The notes: a model not told the origin generated them from the letters alone. DNA of 45,919 nucleotides from JAEZDP01 sp964430855 (GCA_964430855.1 CAYSHC010000025.1:1-45919), one strand, 5' to 3'; positions 23,346-31,751 are shown, counted from the stretch's first letter. Made by a program: numbers and translations.

Positions 23346-23801
23346 ATGGCTCACAGACTCGAAGCATGTCTCGTCGCGCTGGTGATTGCCGTTCCCGGTG
23401 TGGGGCACGCCCGGCAGGGCACCGCGAGCGCCCCGCTGCAGCGCGGGGTGAACGTCCGGATGGCCGTCACGCACAACGCCGTGGAGGTGCCGGACGCGGA
23501 CGAGCCAGAGGCCCTGGTCGTGACGGTGGCTGCCGACGGCACGACCTTCCTGCAGGGCGACCCGATCGTCCCACCCAATCTGGCGGCGGCCGTGAGAGAC
23601 ATCCTCGTCTCACGCAGTGACAGCACGCTGTACATCAAGGCCGATGCGGGCGTGCCGTATGCACGAGTCGTCGAGGTGCTCGATGCGGTGCAGACGTCCG
23701 GCGTGGAAGGCATAACGCTCCTGACGACACAGCAGGACCCTGCGGATCGAGGCAAGCAGCGCGTGTTCCCGAAGGGGCTCGCGATGCGGATCGTCAGGTA
23801 G
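23346..23801 (+). CDS. Secreted ExbD/TolR-like protein
   Basis: A 151-residue protein whose residues ~45-145 follow the periplasmic domain of ExbD/TolR: VTVAADGTTFLQGDPI, SDSTLYIKADAGVPYARVVEVLDAVQTSGVEGITLLT. True ExbD/TolR proteins have one N-terminal membrane anchor with a conserved Asp. Here residues 1-22 look like a Sec signal peptide, LVALVIAVPGVGHA, with no Asp in the hydrophobic part. It therefore probably cannot conduct protons. A good Shine-Dalgarno (GGGAGGAGG) precedes the ATG. No exbB or tolQ is adjacent. It might bind peptidoglycan or a partner in the periplasm; function unknown. Confidence 0.75.
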   Translation: MAHRLEACLVALVIAVPGVGHARQGTASAPLQRGVNVRMAVTHNAVEVPDADEPEALVVTVAADGTTFLQGDPIVPPNLAAAVRDILVSRSDSTLYIKADAGVPYARVVEVLDAVQTSGVEGITLLTTQQDPADRGKQRVFPKGLAMRIVR

Positions 23802-23811
23802 ACTGGCGTCC

Positions 23812-24756
23812 ATGTGCCATCTCCGTGTCGGTCGTCGGCTGACGCCTGCGTCCAGCGGCCTGCTGAGTGGAACCCTCGGCGCTCTACTGATGCTCCTGCT
23901 CATCGGCGGCACGGCCGTCGCGCAATCGCGCGACGGCGCCGTGTCGTTTGCCGCCGACCAGCGCGTCGTGCTGGTGACCGGGTCCACCGACGGCCTCGGC
24001 CGCGAAGTGGCGAGGCGGCTCGCCGCGCAGGGCGACCACGTCATCGTCCATGGCCGCAACGTCGAGCGCGGCCGCGCGCTGGTGGACGAGATCACGAAGG
24101 GCGGCAGGGGCTCCGCACGCTTCTATGCTGCCGACTTCGCGTCGCTCGACGCGGTGCGCGGGCTGGCCGACGAGATCAGCCGCGACTACCCGCGCCTCGA
24201 CGTGCTCGTGAACAACGCGGGCGTATGGGTGCAGAAGGAGCGCGGACGCCTCACCAGCGCCGACGGCCACGAGATGCACTTCGCGGTCAACTACCTCGCC
24301 CCGTACCTGCTGACCTACAGGCTCCTGCCGCTGCTCGAACGCGGCCGGTCACCGCGCATCGTCAACGTCTCGTCGATCGCGCAGCAGCCGATCGACTTCG
24401 ATGACGTGATGGTGGAGCGCGACTACGACGGCGTACGTGCGTACGCGCGCAGCAAGCTCGCGCAGATCCTGTTCACCGTGGACCTGGCCAGGGAGCTCGC
24501 GCCGAAGAACATCCCGGTGTACGCGCTGCACCCGTCATCGTTCATGGACACGCCGATGGTCGTCTCGCGCGGGGTTGAGCCGCGCAGCTCGGTCAACGAC
24601 GGCGCCGTGGCCGTGCTGAACGCGATCACCACCGACGCGCCGAGCGGCACGTACTTCAGTTCGCTCGAGGTGGCCACGCCCCACGCCCAGGCGGCGGACC
24701 CCGACGCGCGTCGCAGGCTGCGGGACATCAGCCGCCAGCTGACGGGCGTGCCCTAG
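23812..24756 (+). CDS. Exported short-chain dehydrogenase/reductase (retinol-dehydrogenase-like)
   Basis: A 314-residue classical SDR. The NAD(P) site is VTGSTDGLG near residue 57, NNAGV follows near residue 138, and the catalytic Ser (VSSIAQQ) and YARSK (Tyr/Lys) are all present, so it should be active. The surprise is the N-terminus: residues 1-38 contain an Arg pair, a long hydrophobic run (LLSGTLGALLMLLLIGG) and AVAQS, a convincing export signal or anchor. Most SDRs are cytoplasmic, and free NAD(P) is scarce outside. A shorter start at the GTG in GAVSF would remove the signal but lacks a ribosome-binding site. It is ten bases after the ExbD-like gene and convergent with the BNR gene. Confidence 0.85.
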   Translation: MCHLRVGRRLTPASSGLLSGTLGALLMLLLIGGTAVAQSRDGAVSFAADQRVVLVTGSTDGLGREVARRLAAQGDHVIVHGRNVERGRALVDEITKGGRGSARFYAADFASLDAVRGLADEISRDYPRLDVLVNNAGVWVQKERGRLTSADGHEMHFAVNYLAPYLLTYRLLPLLERGRSPRIVNVSSIAQQPIDFDDVMVERDYDGVRAYARSKLAQILFTVDLARELAPKNIPVYALHPSSFMDTPMVVSRGVEPRSSVNDGAVAVLNAITTDAPSGTYFSSLEVATPHAQAADPDARRRLRDISRQLTGVP

Positions 24757-24766
24757 CCGCGGGTCG

Positions 24767-26167
24767 TCACGGGGCCGTCACGCGCTCGGGCGCCGCCTGT
24801 GCCGACGTCATGCGCTCGGGCAGCGCGAACACCTCGCCGTCGCGCGTGGAGAAGTAGAGCCGTGACGGCGACGGCTCGAGCGCATGGCCGTCCGCCCAGA
24901 GGGCGTAGAAGTCCGGGTGCGCGTGCAGGGGCTTGCGCGTGTACGAGTGGTTGCGCGTGCTGCCGGCGGTGAGCGTCTGCGCGCGCCGCCACGTCGCGCC
25001 CTCGTCGCGGCTCGTCCACATCACCATCTCGCCGCCCGTGCCCCACGGCTGCGGGCCCGGGTCGGTTGGCGCGATCACGCGCCACGTGCCGTCGTCTTCG
25101 ATGTAGAGCGACCCGTGGTCGTAGTTGTGATCCGACTCGGTCACGCGCCGATGTTCCCAAACCGTCCCGCGCCAGTGCGCGGTGAACCACGTGAACGGTC
25201 CGCTGCCGGGGCCAGGCATGAAGCCGCGCGAGGTGAGGTACAGGATCACCGGCCGCCCATGCGCGTCGAAGGCCAGGTCCTTGAGATAGACGCTCCTGTC
25301 GGCCGACAGCGTGTCGAGGACGCGCGCGGGGCTGTCGACATCGGTCACGGGCAGCGTCACGCGTTCGCCGCCGACGGTCGTCCACGTCCGCCCCGCATCG
25401 GGCGTCTCGAGGTAGTAGATGTTCGAGCGGAAGTTCAGGCCGGTCCCCGCGCGGCCCTTCGACGGGTGCATGTCGAACGCCGTGCCGACGCGATCGCCAT
25501 TTGGCCACGAGATCTGGTAGTCGCCCATGTCGATGTGGGCGAGCAGCTCCGGGTCGCTCCAGGCCCGGCCGTCGCGCGAGCGGCTCACGTGCAGGGAGCG
25601 CTGGTTGTTGCGATACAAGGTGTGCAGAAAGAGGAACTCGCCGCGCCCTTCGAGATACCACGGCTGCGGATACGAGAAGTTGGTCGTGCTGACGAGCTCC
25701 CACTCCCGGATGTCGTAGGGGCGAACGGACCGGTGGATGTACGCCGGCCGCGCGCGCCCGTGCGCCGCCGAGAACACCCGGAGGTGCCCGTCGGCGTCGA
25801 TGGACAGCACCGGGTTGTCGTGGGCGTCCTCCGTCCGCTTGTTCAGCAGCCGCACCGGCCGCGAGACCTCGCGGGTGCGGTGGTCGAAGTACCCGACGAG
25901 ATGCACGAGCTCGTCGTTGCGCTCGGAGACGTTGCCGCTGGAGCCGCCGACGACGAAGAAGGTCTTGTGCACTGCGGGCGCGTGGACGGCAATCGGCAGG
26001 TGCCACTGCGGATAGGTGCCGAACCCGCCCGAGTACTTGTAGCGGTGCTCGTCGCCCGTCGGCTGGTTCATGTACCAGATGCCGCGGTAGCCATCCCACG
26101 GCTGCGGCTGGAGGTCGGACGACTGGGCGAGGGCGACGACGACGAGGGCGACGAAGAGCAGGCGCAT
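24767..26167 (-). CDS. Exported BNR-repeat (BNR_4-like) protein
   Basis: A 466-residue exported protein with a short Sec signal (MRLLFVALVVVALAQS) followed by a sialidase-type beta-propeller. Asp-box-like motifs are present: SRDGRAWSDPEL, TPDAGRTWTTV and SRDEGATWRRA. The N-terminal WDGYRGIWYMNQPTGDEHRYKYSGG and the NPVLSIDADGHLRVF stretch match BNR_4 proteins, a family including putative glycan lyases and hydrolases. No Arg-triad sialidase signature was identified, so a specific activity is not assigned. It is convergent with the SDR gene and divergent from the membrane protein at 26230. It may act on extracellular polysaccharide. Confidence 0.82.
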   Translation of the reverse strand: MRLLFVALVVVALAQSSDLQPQPWDGYRGIWYMNQPTGDEHRYKYSGGFGTYPQWHLPIAVHAPAVHKTFFVVGGSSGNVSERNDELVHLVGYFDHRTREVSRPVRLLNKRTEDAHDNPVLSIDADGHLRVFSAAHGRARPAYIHRSVRPYDIREWELVSTTNFSYPQPWYLEGRGEFLFLHTLYRNNQRSLHVSRSRDGRAWSDPELLAHIDMGDYQISWPNGDRVGTAFDMHPSKGRAGTGLNFRSNIYYLETPDAGRTWTTVGGERVTLPVTDVDSPARVLDTLSADRSVYLKDLAFDAHGRPVILYLTSRGFMPGPGSGPFTWFTAHWRGTVWEHRRVTESDHNYDHGSLYIEDDGTWRVIAPTDPGPQPWGTGGEMVMWTSRDEGATWRRAQTLTAGSTRNHSYTRKPLHAHPDFYALWADGHALEPSPSRLYFSTRDGEVFALPERMTSAQAAPERVTAP

Positions 26168-26229
26168 AGTGACCAGCTGGCGTGGCGACAGGCGGAGGTG
26201 ACGTGTACTCTACGTCCAACGGAGCGCAC

Positions 26230-26874
26230 ATGCGACACGGTCCTTCCGGCGGGCTGCAGGTCATCTTTGCCATCTTCCTCGGCCTCATGGTCACGGCGTT
26301 CATTGGCGTGGGCGTGTACACGTTCTACCCGCCGCCTCACGAGGAGACCCGCGCGCTCATGACGCAGCTCCACCGCGAGGAGCAGGACATCACCTCGATG
26401 CGCTCGGCCGACTCGATGACGCCCGAGGAGCGGACGCGGCTCGACGACGTCCGCACCAGGCGCCGTGCGCTCGAGGACCAGACGCTCCAGCGCAGGAAGG
26501 TCTGGGGACGGACCACCAGCATCGTCCTCGTGGCGCTTGCGACCCTGACGATGGTGCTGTCGCTCTGGAGGCCGGAGCACCTGCCGGTGATCAGCAACGG
26601 GTTGCTGCTGGGTGGCGTCTTCACGATGGTCTACGGGGTCGGCTGGATCATCACGAGCGACGCATCCGGTATGCGCTTTGTCGTCCTGACGGCGGCGCTC
26701 GCCATCACGCTGGGGGTCGGCTATGCACGCTTCGTGCGGCCTCCGCGGGCCGCCGCCGGCGGCGAGGGCCGTGCCCCACAGCCGGACGACATCGCCGCGC
26801 TCGCGTCCCGCGTCGATGCGCTCGAGGCGCGCATTGCGGCCGCCGTGAGCGCGCTGCGCGACGGAAAGGAATAG
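26230..26874 (+). CDS. Hypothetical membrane protein with coiled-coil segments
   Basis: A 214-residue protein of no recognised family. The start is ATG at 26230, with GGAG about eight bases upstream; an upstream in-frame GTG lacks support. It has one N-terminal membrane helix (VIFAIFLGLMVTAFIGVGVYTF), then a charged helical region (EETRALMTQLHREEQDI ... RRRALEDQTLQRRK), then three further hydrophobic helices between residues ~95 and 165. A C-terminal helix (ASRVDALEARIAAAVSAL) looks like a short coiled coil. It is followed 19 bases later by another hypothetical gene. The two may form a small operon. Confidence 0.75.
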   Translation: MRHGPSGGLQVIFAIFLGLMVTAFIGVGVYTFYPPPHEETRALMTQLHREEQDITSMRSADSMTPEERTRLDDVRTRRRALEDQTLQRRKVWGRTTSIVLVALATLTMVLSLWRPEHLPVISNGLLLGGVFTMVYGVGWIITSDASGMRFVVLTAALAITLGVGYARFVRPPRAAAGGEGRAPQPDDIAALASRVDALEARIAAAVSALRDGKE

Positions 26875-26893
26875 GCGGCTCCCTGCGCGTCCC

Positions 26894-27391
26894 ATGCCCA
26901 CGATGCACCCCCTCGCCGAGCAGTGGATGGCCGGTCTCGCCGATGCCGACCTGGTCGTCAATCGGGACGACATGGTGGAGGAAGCCGGCGCGAACCTGTG
27001 GTGGTTCGGCCTGACACGCGATCAGGCGGCCGACGTGACGGTGGAGGACCTCGCGGCGTTCATGGCAGCCGTCACCGACCTGCGGCGCGCCCAGGTCGTG
27101 CGGGCGGGCGGACCGCCCATGGTGCTCGTCTGGTGGCACGACCTCCCGACGGCGCAGTTGCGGTGCACGCTCGTCTCGGCGGCGCACGGCATGGTCCCCG
27201 TCGGCGCAGAGTACCGCGCCGCCGAGGCCCCGGAGGACGTGGCCAGGGACTGGCTGGGCTCGCCGCTCCTTTCCGGGCTCCCGTTGCTCGATGCGGGCGC
27301 GATGCCGGCCGGGGAGGCCGTCTGGGAAGCCGCAGGGCCGCGGGAGGCTCCTGGCGCCCCTCGCGTGGCCTGGATCGTCAGCCTGCCCTGA
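26894..27391 (+). CDS. Hypothetical soluble protein
   Basis: A 165-residue acidic soluble protein with no recognised domain. It begins MHPLAEQWMAGLADADLVVN and includes a Trp-rich pair (LWWFGLT and MVLVWWHD). It has no signal peptide or membrane segment. Codon use resembles its neighbours, and the gene follows the preceding one after 19 bases on the same strand, so coding is likely. The ATG at 26903 is an equally possible start. Function unknown. Confidence 0.65.
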   Translation: MPTMHPLAEQWMAGLADADLVVNRDDMVEEAGANLWWFGLTRDQAADVTVEDLAAFMAAVTDLRRAQVVRAGGPPMVLVWWHDLPTAQLRCTLVSAAHGMVPVGAEYRAAEAPEDVARDWLGSPLLSGLPLLDAGAMPAGEAVWEAAGPREAPGAPRVAWIVSLP

Positions 27392-27501
27392 GGCGGGTCG
27401 TGACGGGACCGCCGGCGCGGCGCGCCCGGGTGCCGTGGCGGCCTGCGGGACGGCCGACGCCGCCGGGGCGGCGTCTCCCCTGTAACCCCGGCAGAATCCG
27501 G

Positions 27502-27507
27502 TACAAT
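27502..27507 (+). promoter_or_regulatory. Candidate -10 (TACAAT) upstream of the Gfo/Idh/MocA operon
   Basis: TACAAT lies 63 bases before the chosen ATG in a 178-base spacer that is otherwise featureless. A weak TGTAAC (27481-27486) is 15 bases upstream; a TATAGA follows at 27516. Position is plausible, boxes are imperfect. Confidence 0.3.
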
Positions 27508-27569
27508 CGTGAGGCTATAGACAACCTTCCCGCAATCCCGTGCGGAAGACTCTCCCCAGTTGGAAGGCC

Positions 27570-28880
27570 ATGACGAACACACCACACGACGAGTCGCACA
27601 GCCAGCAACGGCGCGATTTCATCAAGAAGACAGGACTTGCTGCGGGCGCGCTGGCTGCCGGCTTTCCCGGCATCATCTCGGCCCGGTCGGTGACCAACTC
27701 GCTGAAGGTCGGCCTCGTCGGCGCCGGCGGACGTGGCAGCGGTGCCGCGGCCCAGGCCCTGACTGCCGATCCGAACAACGTTCTCACGGCCATCTGCGAT
27801 ATCGACAAGGCCATCGTCGAGCGGGCGGTCAAGCGCCTGCAGGGCAGCTCGCGCTTCGGCAGCCAGGTCAAGATCGACAAGGCGCCCGTCGGGCTCGAGG
27901 CCTACGAGGAGGTCATCAACAGCGACGTCGACGTGGTGCTGCTCGCGGCGCCTCCGGGGTTCCGTCCGGCGCACCTGAAGGCGGCGGTCAACGCCGGCAA
28001 GCACATCTTCGCCGAGAAGCCCGCGGCGACCGACGCGGTCGGCGTGCGCGAGGTGATCGCGGCCCAGAAGCAGGCGCAGCAGAAGAACCTGGCGCTCGTT
28101 TCCGGGTTCTGCTGGCGGTACAACAACACCATCCAGGCCGCGATCGAGCAGGTGCACAAGGGCGCGATCGGCCGGCTCGTCGCGCACTACTCGACGTACT
28201 ACACCAACCCCGTCAAGCCGATGCCGCCCGAGAGCGCGCGCCCGGCGGGGATGAGCGACATCGAGTGGCAGGTGCGCAACTGGTACAACTTCGTCTGGCT
28301 GTCGGGCGACAGCCTGGTCGAGCAGGCCGTCCACAACGCCGACAAGATCATGTGGGTGCGCAAGGACCAGCCGCCCGTCAGCGCCGTGGCCACCGGCGGC
28401 CGCGCCGTGCCGGCCAACGGCGGCAACATCTACGACCACTTCTCGGTGAACTACCTTTGGGAAGACGGCTACCGCGTGTTCCTGTCGAACCGCCAGGCGA
28501 CCGGCTGCTACAACGCGACCCACGACTACATCATGGGGACCGAGGGCACGCTGTACCTGCACCAGGGGCCGCCGCGCATCGAGACGCCTGACGGCAAGGT
28601 GAAGTGGCAGTTCGAGGGCGAGGAGTACAACATGTACCAGCGCGAGCACGACGTGCTGTTCGAGTCGATTCGCGCGGGCAAGCCCAAGAACGACGACCTG
28701 AACCTCGCGACGAGCACGATGCTCGCCATCATGGGCCGCGAGGCGGCATACACGGGCCAGCAGCTCACCTGGGACGACGCGCTCAACTCCACGCTGAGCC
28801 TGCTCCCCGAGCCGCTGACGTGGAACGCGTCGCACCAGCCGCCGCCCCTGGCCATCCCCGGCCGTCCGCGGACGGCCTAG
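27570..28880 (+). CDS. Tat-exported Gfo/Idh/MocA family oxidoreductase
   Basis: A 436-residue NAD(P)-dependent sugar oxidoreductase of the glucose-fructose oxidoreductase superfamily. The twin-arginine signal is QQRRDFIKKTGLAAGALAAG. The Rossmann motif GLVGAGGRGSG follows near residue 50, EKPAATDAVGV contains the conserved EKP, and SGFCWRYNN and the VEQAVHNAD segment line the active site. Export by Tat fits a pre-bound nicotinamide cofactor, as in Zymomonas GFOR. ATG at 27570 is preferred; a GTG at 27540 adds ten residues and lacks a ribosome-binding site. The SUMF1-domain gene follows by 17 bases, probably the same operon. The sugar substrate is unknown. Confidence 0.9.
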   Translation: MTNTPHDESHSQQRRDFIKKTGLAAGALAAGFPGIISARSVTNSLKVGLVGAGGRGSGAAAQALTADPNNVLTAICDIDKAIVERAVKRLQGSSRFGSQVKIDKAPVGLEAYEEVINSDVDVVLLAAPPGFRPAHLKAAVNAGKHIFAEKPAATDAVGVREVIAAQKQAQQKNLALVSGFCWRYNNTIQAAIEQVHKGAIGRLVAHYSTYYTNPVKPMPPESARPAGMSDIEWQVRNWYNFVWLSGDSLVEQAVHNADKIMWVRKDQPPVSAVATGGRAVPANGGNIYDHFSVNYLWEDGYRVFLSNRQATGCYNATHDYIMGTEGTLYLHQGPPRIETPDGKVKWQFEGEEYNMYQREHDVLFESIRAGKPKNDDLNLATSTMLAIMGREAAYTGQQLTWDDALNSTLSLLPEPLTWNASHQPPPLAIPGRPRTA

Positions 28881-28897
28881 TCGAACGGCACCAACGC

Positions 28898-29956
28898 ATG
28901 CGACGTACGCTCCCGGCCGTCGCCGCCACGGCCCTCGTGGCCGCCGCGGCGACCGCCGCCGTCCGCTCACAGGACCTTCCCGAGATCGACCCCGCGGAGA
29001 TGGCCGTCGTCGAACGGATCCGCGAGCGCATCGAGGCACGCCTCAAGGAGGCCGGCGACCAGCCGTTCGCCCCCTACAAGGTCGTCATTCCCAACACCAC
29101 GTTCGAGTACGAGATGGTGCCGATCCCCGCCGGCGAGTTCGTCATGGGGTCGACGGCACCGGGCGCCGGCAAGGACGAGGCGCCGACCCGCACCGTCAAG
29201 GTGGACGCCTTCTGGATGCAGGCCCGCGAGGTGACGTGGGACTCGTACCTGATGTTCATGTTCGCCGACCAGTCCGGCGAGGCCTCGGCGCCCGACCCGC
29301 TCGTGGATGGTCTGAGCCGTCCCACGGCGCCGCACCTCGAGATGAGCTTCGGGCGTGGCAACGAGGGATTCCCCGCCATCAGCATGACGCAGCACGCCGC
29401 GAACAAGTACGCCCAGTGGCTGAGCGCGAAGACCGGCGAGTTCTACCGGCTGCCGACCGAAGCCGAGTGGGAGTACGCGTGCCGTGCCGGGCGCACCGAG
29501 CCCCTGACCGAGGACGAGCTGAAGGAGGTCGCCTGGTACAAGGGCAACTCCGCCACCGAGGCGTTCACCGACGGCACGTACCACAAGGTCGGCACGAAGA
29601 AGCCGAACGCCTGGGGGCTCTACGACATGCTGGGCAACGTCATGGAGTGGACCCTCGACCAGTACAAGCCGTACGAGCCCGGGCCGGCCGACAACCCGTG
29701 GGTGGTGGCCACCGAGCCCTATCCGCACGCCGTGCGCGGCGGCTCCTGGTACGACGAGGCCGAGAAGGTCACCTGCACGGCGCGCGTGGCGTCCGATCCC
29801 GACTGGAAGATGCTCGACCCGCAGCTGCCGCGCAGCGTCTGGTACATGACCAACGCGCAGGGCCTCGGGTTCAGGCTCGTGCGGCCCGCCAGGTTGCCGA
29901 GCCTCGAGGACATGTACCGGGCCTGGAACAACGGTGTGGAAATCGATCCGTACTGA
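28898..29956 (+). CDS. SUMF1/FGE-domain exported protein
   Basis: A 352-residue protein with a Sec signal (ALVAAAATAAVRSQ) and a formylglycine-generating-enzyme-type domain from about residue 65. Characteristic motifs are MVPIPAGEFVMGS, FWMQAREVTW, PTEAEWEYACRAG, GLYDMLGNVMEWT, VRGGSW and LGFRLVRP. Active FGEs use two Cys near the C-terminal core; here only one (KVTCTARV) is seen there, so sulfatase-activating activity is unlikely. Many SUMF1-domain proteins instead have unknown binding roles. It follows the Gfo/Idh/MocA gene by 17 bases and its last 23 bases overlap the apbE start. A role in the exported oxidoreductase system is a reasonable inference. Confidence 0.88.
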   Translation: MRRTLPAVAATALVAAAATAAVRSQDLPEIDPAEMAVVERIRERIEARLKEAGDQPFAPYKVVIPNTTFEYEMVPIPAGEFVMGSTAPGAGKDEAPTRTVKVDAFWMQAREVTWDSYLMFMFADQSGEASAPDPLVDGLSRPTAPHLEMSFGRGNEGFPAISMTQHAANKYAQWLSAKTGEFYRLPTEAEWEYACRAGRTEPLTEDELKEVAWYKGNSATEAFTDGTYHKVGTKKPNAWGLYDMLGNVMEWTLDQYKPYEPGPADNPWVVATEPYPHAVRGGSWYDEAEKVTCTARVASDPDWKMLDPQLPRSVWYMTNAQGLGFRLVRPARLPSLEDMYRAWNNGVEIDPY

Positions 29957-31331
29957 TCGCCGCGTGGTGGCGGCCGTCCTGGCCGCTGCGCTCGCGTGTG
30001 CCTTCCTTGCGACCCCGACGGCCTCGGAGCTGCAGCGCTTCGAGGCCGTCGAGCCGCATATGGGCACCCTCGTGCGCATCACCGTGTACGCGCCCGACAT
30101 CGACACCGCACGTCACGCCATCGGGCGTGGGTTCGATCGCATCCGTGAGCTCGATGCGCTCCTGTCGGACTACAGGGCCGACAGCGAGCTGAGCCAGCTC
30201 GCCACCCAGGCCGTGGCTGCCCCGGTGCGGGTGAGCGCCGACGTCTTCGCGGTCCTCGAAGTGGCGCAGCAGCTGGCCGAGCAGACCGACGGCGCCTTCG
30301 ACATCACGCTTGGCCCTGTCGTCCGCCTCTGGCGCGAGGCGCGGCGCACCGGCGTCCTGCCCGATGCGGAGGCCCTGACCGACGCCCGTACGCGAACCGG
30401 CTGGAAGAAGCTGCACCTCGATCCGGCCGCGCGAACCGTGCGCCTGGCGGCGCCGGGCATGGCGCTCGATGTCGGGGCAATAGGGAAGGGCTACGCCGCG
30501 ACGGAGGCCCTTCGCGCCATCGAGGCCACGGGCGTGTCGAGCGCGCTGGTCGCCATCAGCGGCGATCTTGCCTTTGGCGCCGCGCCGCCGGGCCGGCGGG
30601 GCTGGCGCGTGGCGCTTTCGGCCGTGCCCGCCTCGGCAGACGACGTCCCGCGCGTGCTGGAGCTGACGCACGCCGCCGTCTCGACGTCAGGCAACGAGGC
30701 GCAGCATCTCGACGTCGACGGGCGGCGCTACTCGCACGTCGTGGACCCCGCGTCCGGCATGGGGCTCGTCGACGACGTGACCGTCACGGTCATTGCGCCG
30801 CACGGCGTCCTTGCCGACGGGCTCGACACGGCGATGAGCGTCCTGGGGCCCGAGCGCGGACTCGCGCTGATCGAGCGCCATCCCGACGCCGCCGGCCTCC
30901 TCGTGGTGCGTTCGAAGGAGGCGATCTCGCTGCACGTCTCCACGCGCCTGCGGGCGCTCGTCGCGGCCCAGCCCGGTCGTCCGGGCGCCGACGGCCCGCA
31001 GCCGGTGCGTTCAGGCAGTCTCGGCGGTCCACTCGTCGAGGATCGCGAGCAGGTCGAAGTCCGGCGCCAGCAGGCAGATGTGACCATGGCCCGGGAGGAT
31101 GCGAACCGCGGCGCGCGGCACGCGGGCGGCCATGAACCTTGCCTCGTCGACCGAGGGCACGAGGCGATCGCGGTCGGCGGCGAGGAAGAGCGTGGGCGTC
31201 GCGAGGCGGGGCAGCTCGTCCCTGATGTCGTAGCGGCGCAGCATCGCGAGGCGCGAGAGGTAGCCGTCCCGCGTCGTGTTCCGCATCAGCACGTGGTACC
31301 GTCGCACGTCCTCCGGCGTCGTGTGCGGTGA
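29934..31331 (+). CDS. apbE: ApbE-family FAD:protein FMN transferase with long C-terminal read-through
   Basis: Attaches FMN covalently to Ser/Thr of target flavoproteins in the periplasm. The signal peptide covers residues 1-31 (VVAAVLAAALACAFLATPTASE). ApbE motifs are EPHMGTLVRI, DALLSDYRADSELSQL, DVGAIGKGYAATEAL, SSALVAISGDL, STSGNEAQHLDVDGRRYSHVVDP and DGLDTAMSVLGPERGLALIE. The conserved domain ends near residue 345 (~30970). The frame stays open for 120 more residues to 31331, antisense to the alpha/beta hydrolase. That tail is Glu/Arg/His-rich and probably not conserved; a lost stop or sequencing error is possible. GTG at 29934 overlaps the SUMF1 gene; a GTG at 29964 is an alternative. 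Confidence 0.88.
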   Translation: MWKSIRTDRRVVAAVLAAALACAFLATPTASELQRFEAVEPHMGTLVRITVYAPDIDTARHAIGRGFDRIRELDALLSDYRADSELSQLATQAVAAPVRVSADVFAVLEVAQQLAEQTDGAFDITLGPVVRLWREARRTGVLPDAEALTDARTRTGWKKLHLDPAARTVRLAAPGMALDVGAIGKGYAATEALRAIEATGVSSALVAISGDLAFGAAPPGRRGWRVALSAVPASADDVPRVLELTHAAVSTSGNEAQHLDVDGRRYSHVVDPASGMGLVDDVTVTVIAPHGVLADGLDTAMSVLGPERGLALIERHPDAAGLLVVRSKEAISLHVSTRLRALVAAQPGRPGADGPQPVRSGSLGGPLVEDREQVEVRRQQADVTMAREDANRGARHAGGHEPCLVDRGHEAIAVGGEEERGRREAGQLVPDVVAAQHREAREVAVPRRVPHQHVVPSHVLRRRVR

Positions 31332-31751
31332 ATGCATCCGCCGTGTCGTGAGGTGCCGGACGAGCGGCATCATGCCCCATGGCATCGCACGGAGCAGGTG
31401 GTAGCCGAGCCACAACCGGGCCCGGGCGCCGATGCGTGCAAACGAGTTCAGGACGATGAGGCGTGACACTCGCGCGGGATGCGCCAGGGCGTAGCTCATG
31501 GCGAGCGCGCCGCCGAACGACTCGCCGAGCAGCGCCACGCGGCCGCCGTCGGTGACCAGCCCGCCGATGGCCGCGTGCACCCGGGCCACGAGGCTTTCCA
31601 TCCTGTCGACGTCGTCGGGCAGGCGCAGCGTCGCGACGCGATAGCGGCGCGCGAGCGACGGGACCTGCCGGTGGAAGAGCAGGCCGGTGCCGTCCAGCCC
31701 GGGCAGGAGGACGAGGGGCTCGCCGTTGCCGGCGATGGTCAGTGTGGCCAT
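31011..31751 (-). CDS. Alpha/beta hydrolase
   Basis: A 246-residue single-domain alpha/beta-hydrolase. PLVLLPGLDGTGLLF forms the oxyanion loop, GESFGGAL holds the nucleophile Ser, the Asp of LAADRDRLVPS and the His of GHGHICLL complete the triad. It has no signal peptide. The start is taken as ATG at 31751; ATG at 31787 adds twelve residues and is also possible, neither having a clear ribosome-binding site. The last 321 bases lie antisense to the apbE 3' extension. Since the hydrolase triad residues fall in this overlap, the hydrolase is the real gene there. The substrate is unknown. It is divergent from the hexapeptide gene. Confidence 0.85.
   Translation of the reverse strand: MATLTIAGNGEPLVLLPGLDGTGLLFHRQVPSLARRYRVATLRLPDDVDRMESLVARVHAAIGGLVTDGGRVALLGESFGGALAMSYALAHPARVSRLIVLNSFARIGARARLWLGYHLLRAMPWGMMPLVRHLTTRRMHSPHTTPEDVRRYHVLMRNTTRDGYLSRLAMLRRYDIRDELPRLATPTLFLAADRDRLVPSVDEARFMAARVPRAAVRILPGHGHICLLAPDFDLLAILDEWTAETA

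Noticed and set aside
28898..29956. An active sulfatase-maturating FGE
   Set aside because: Only one core Cys is seen near the C-terminal motif and no sulfatase gene is present.
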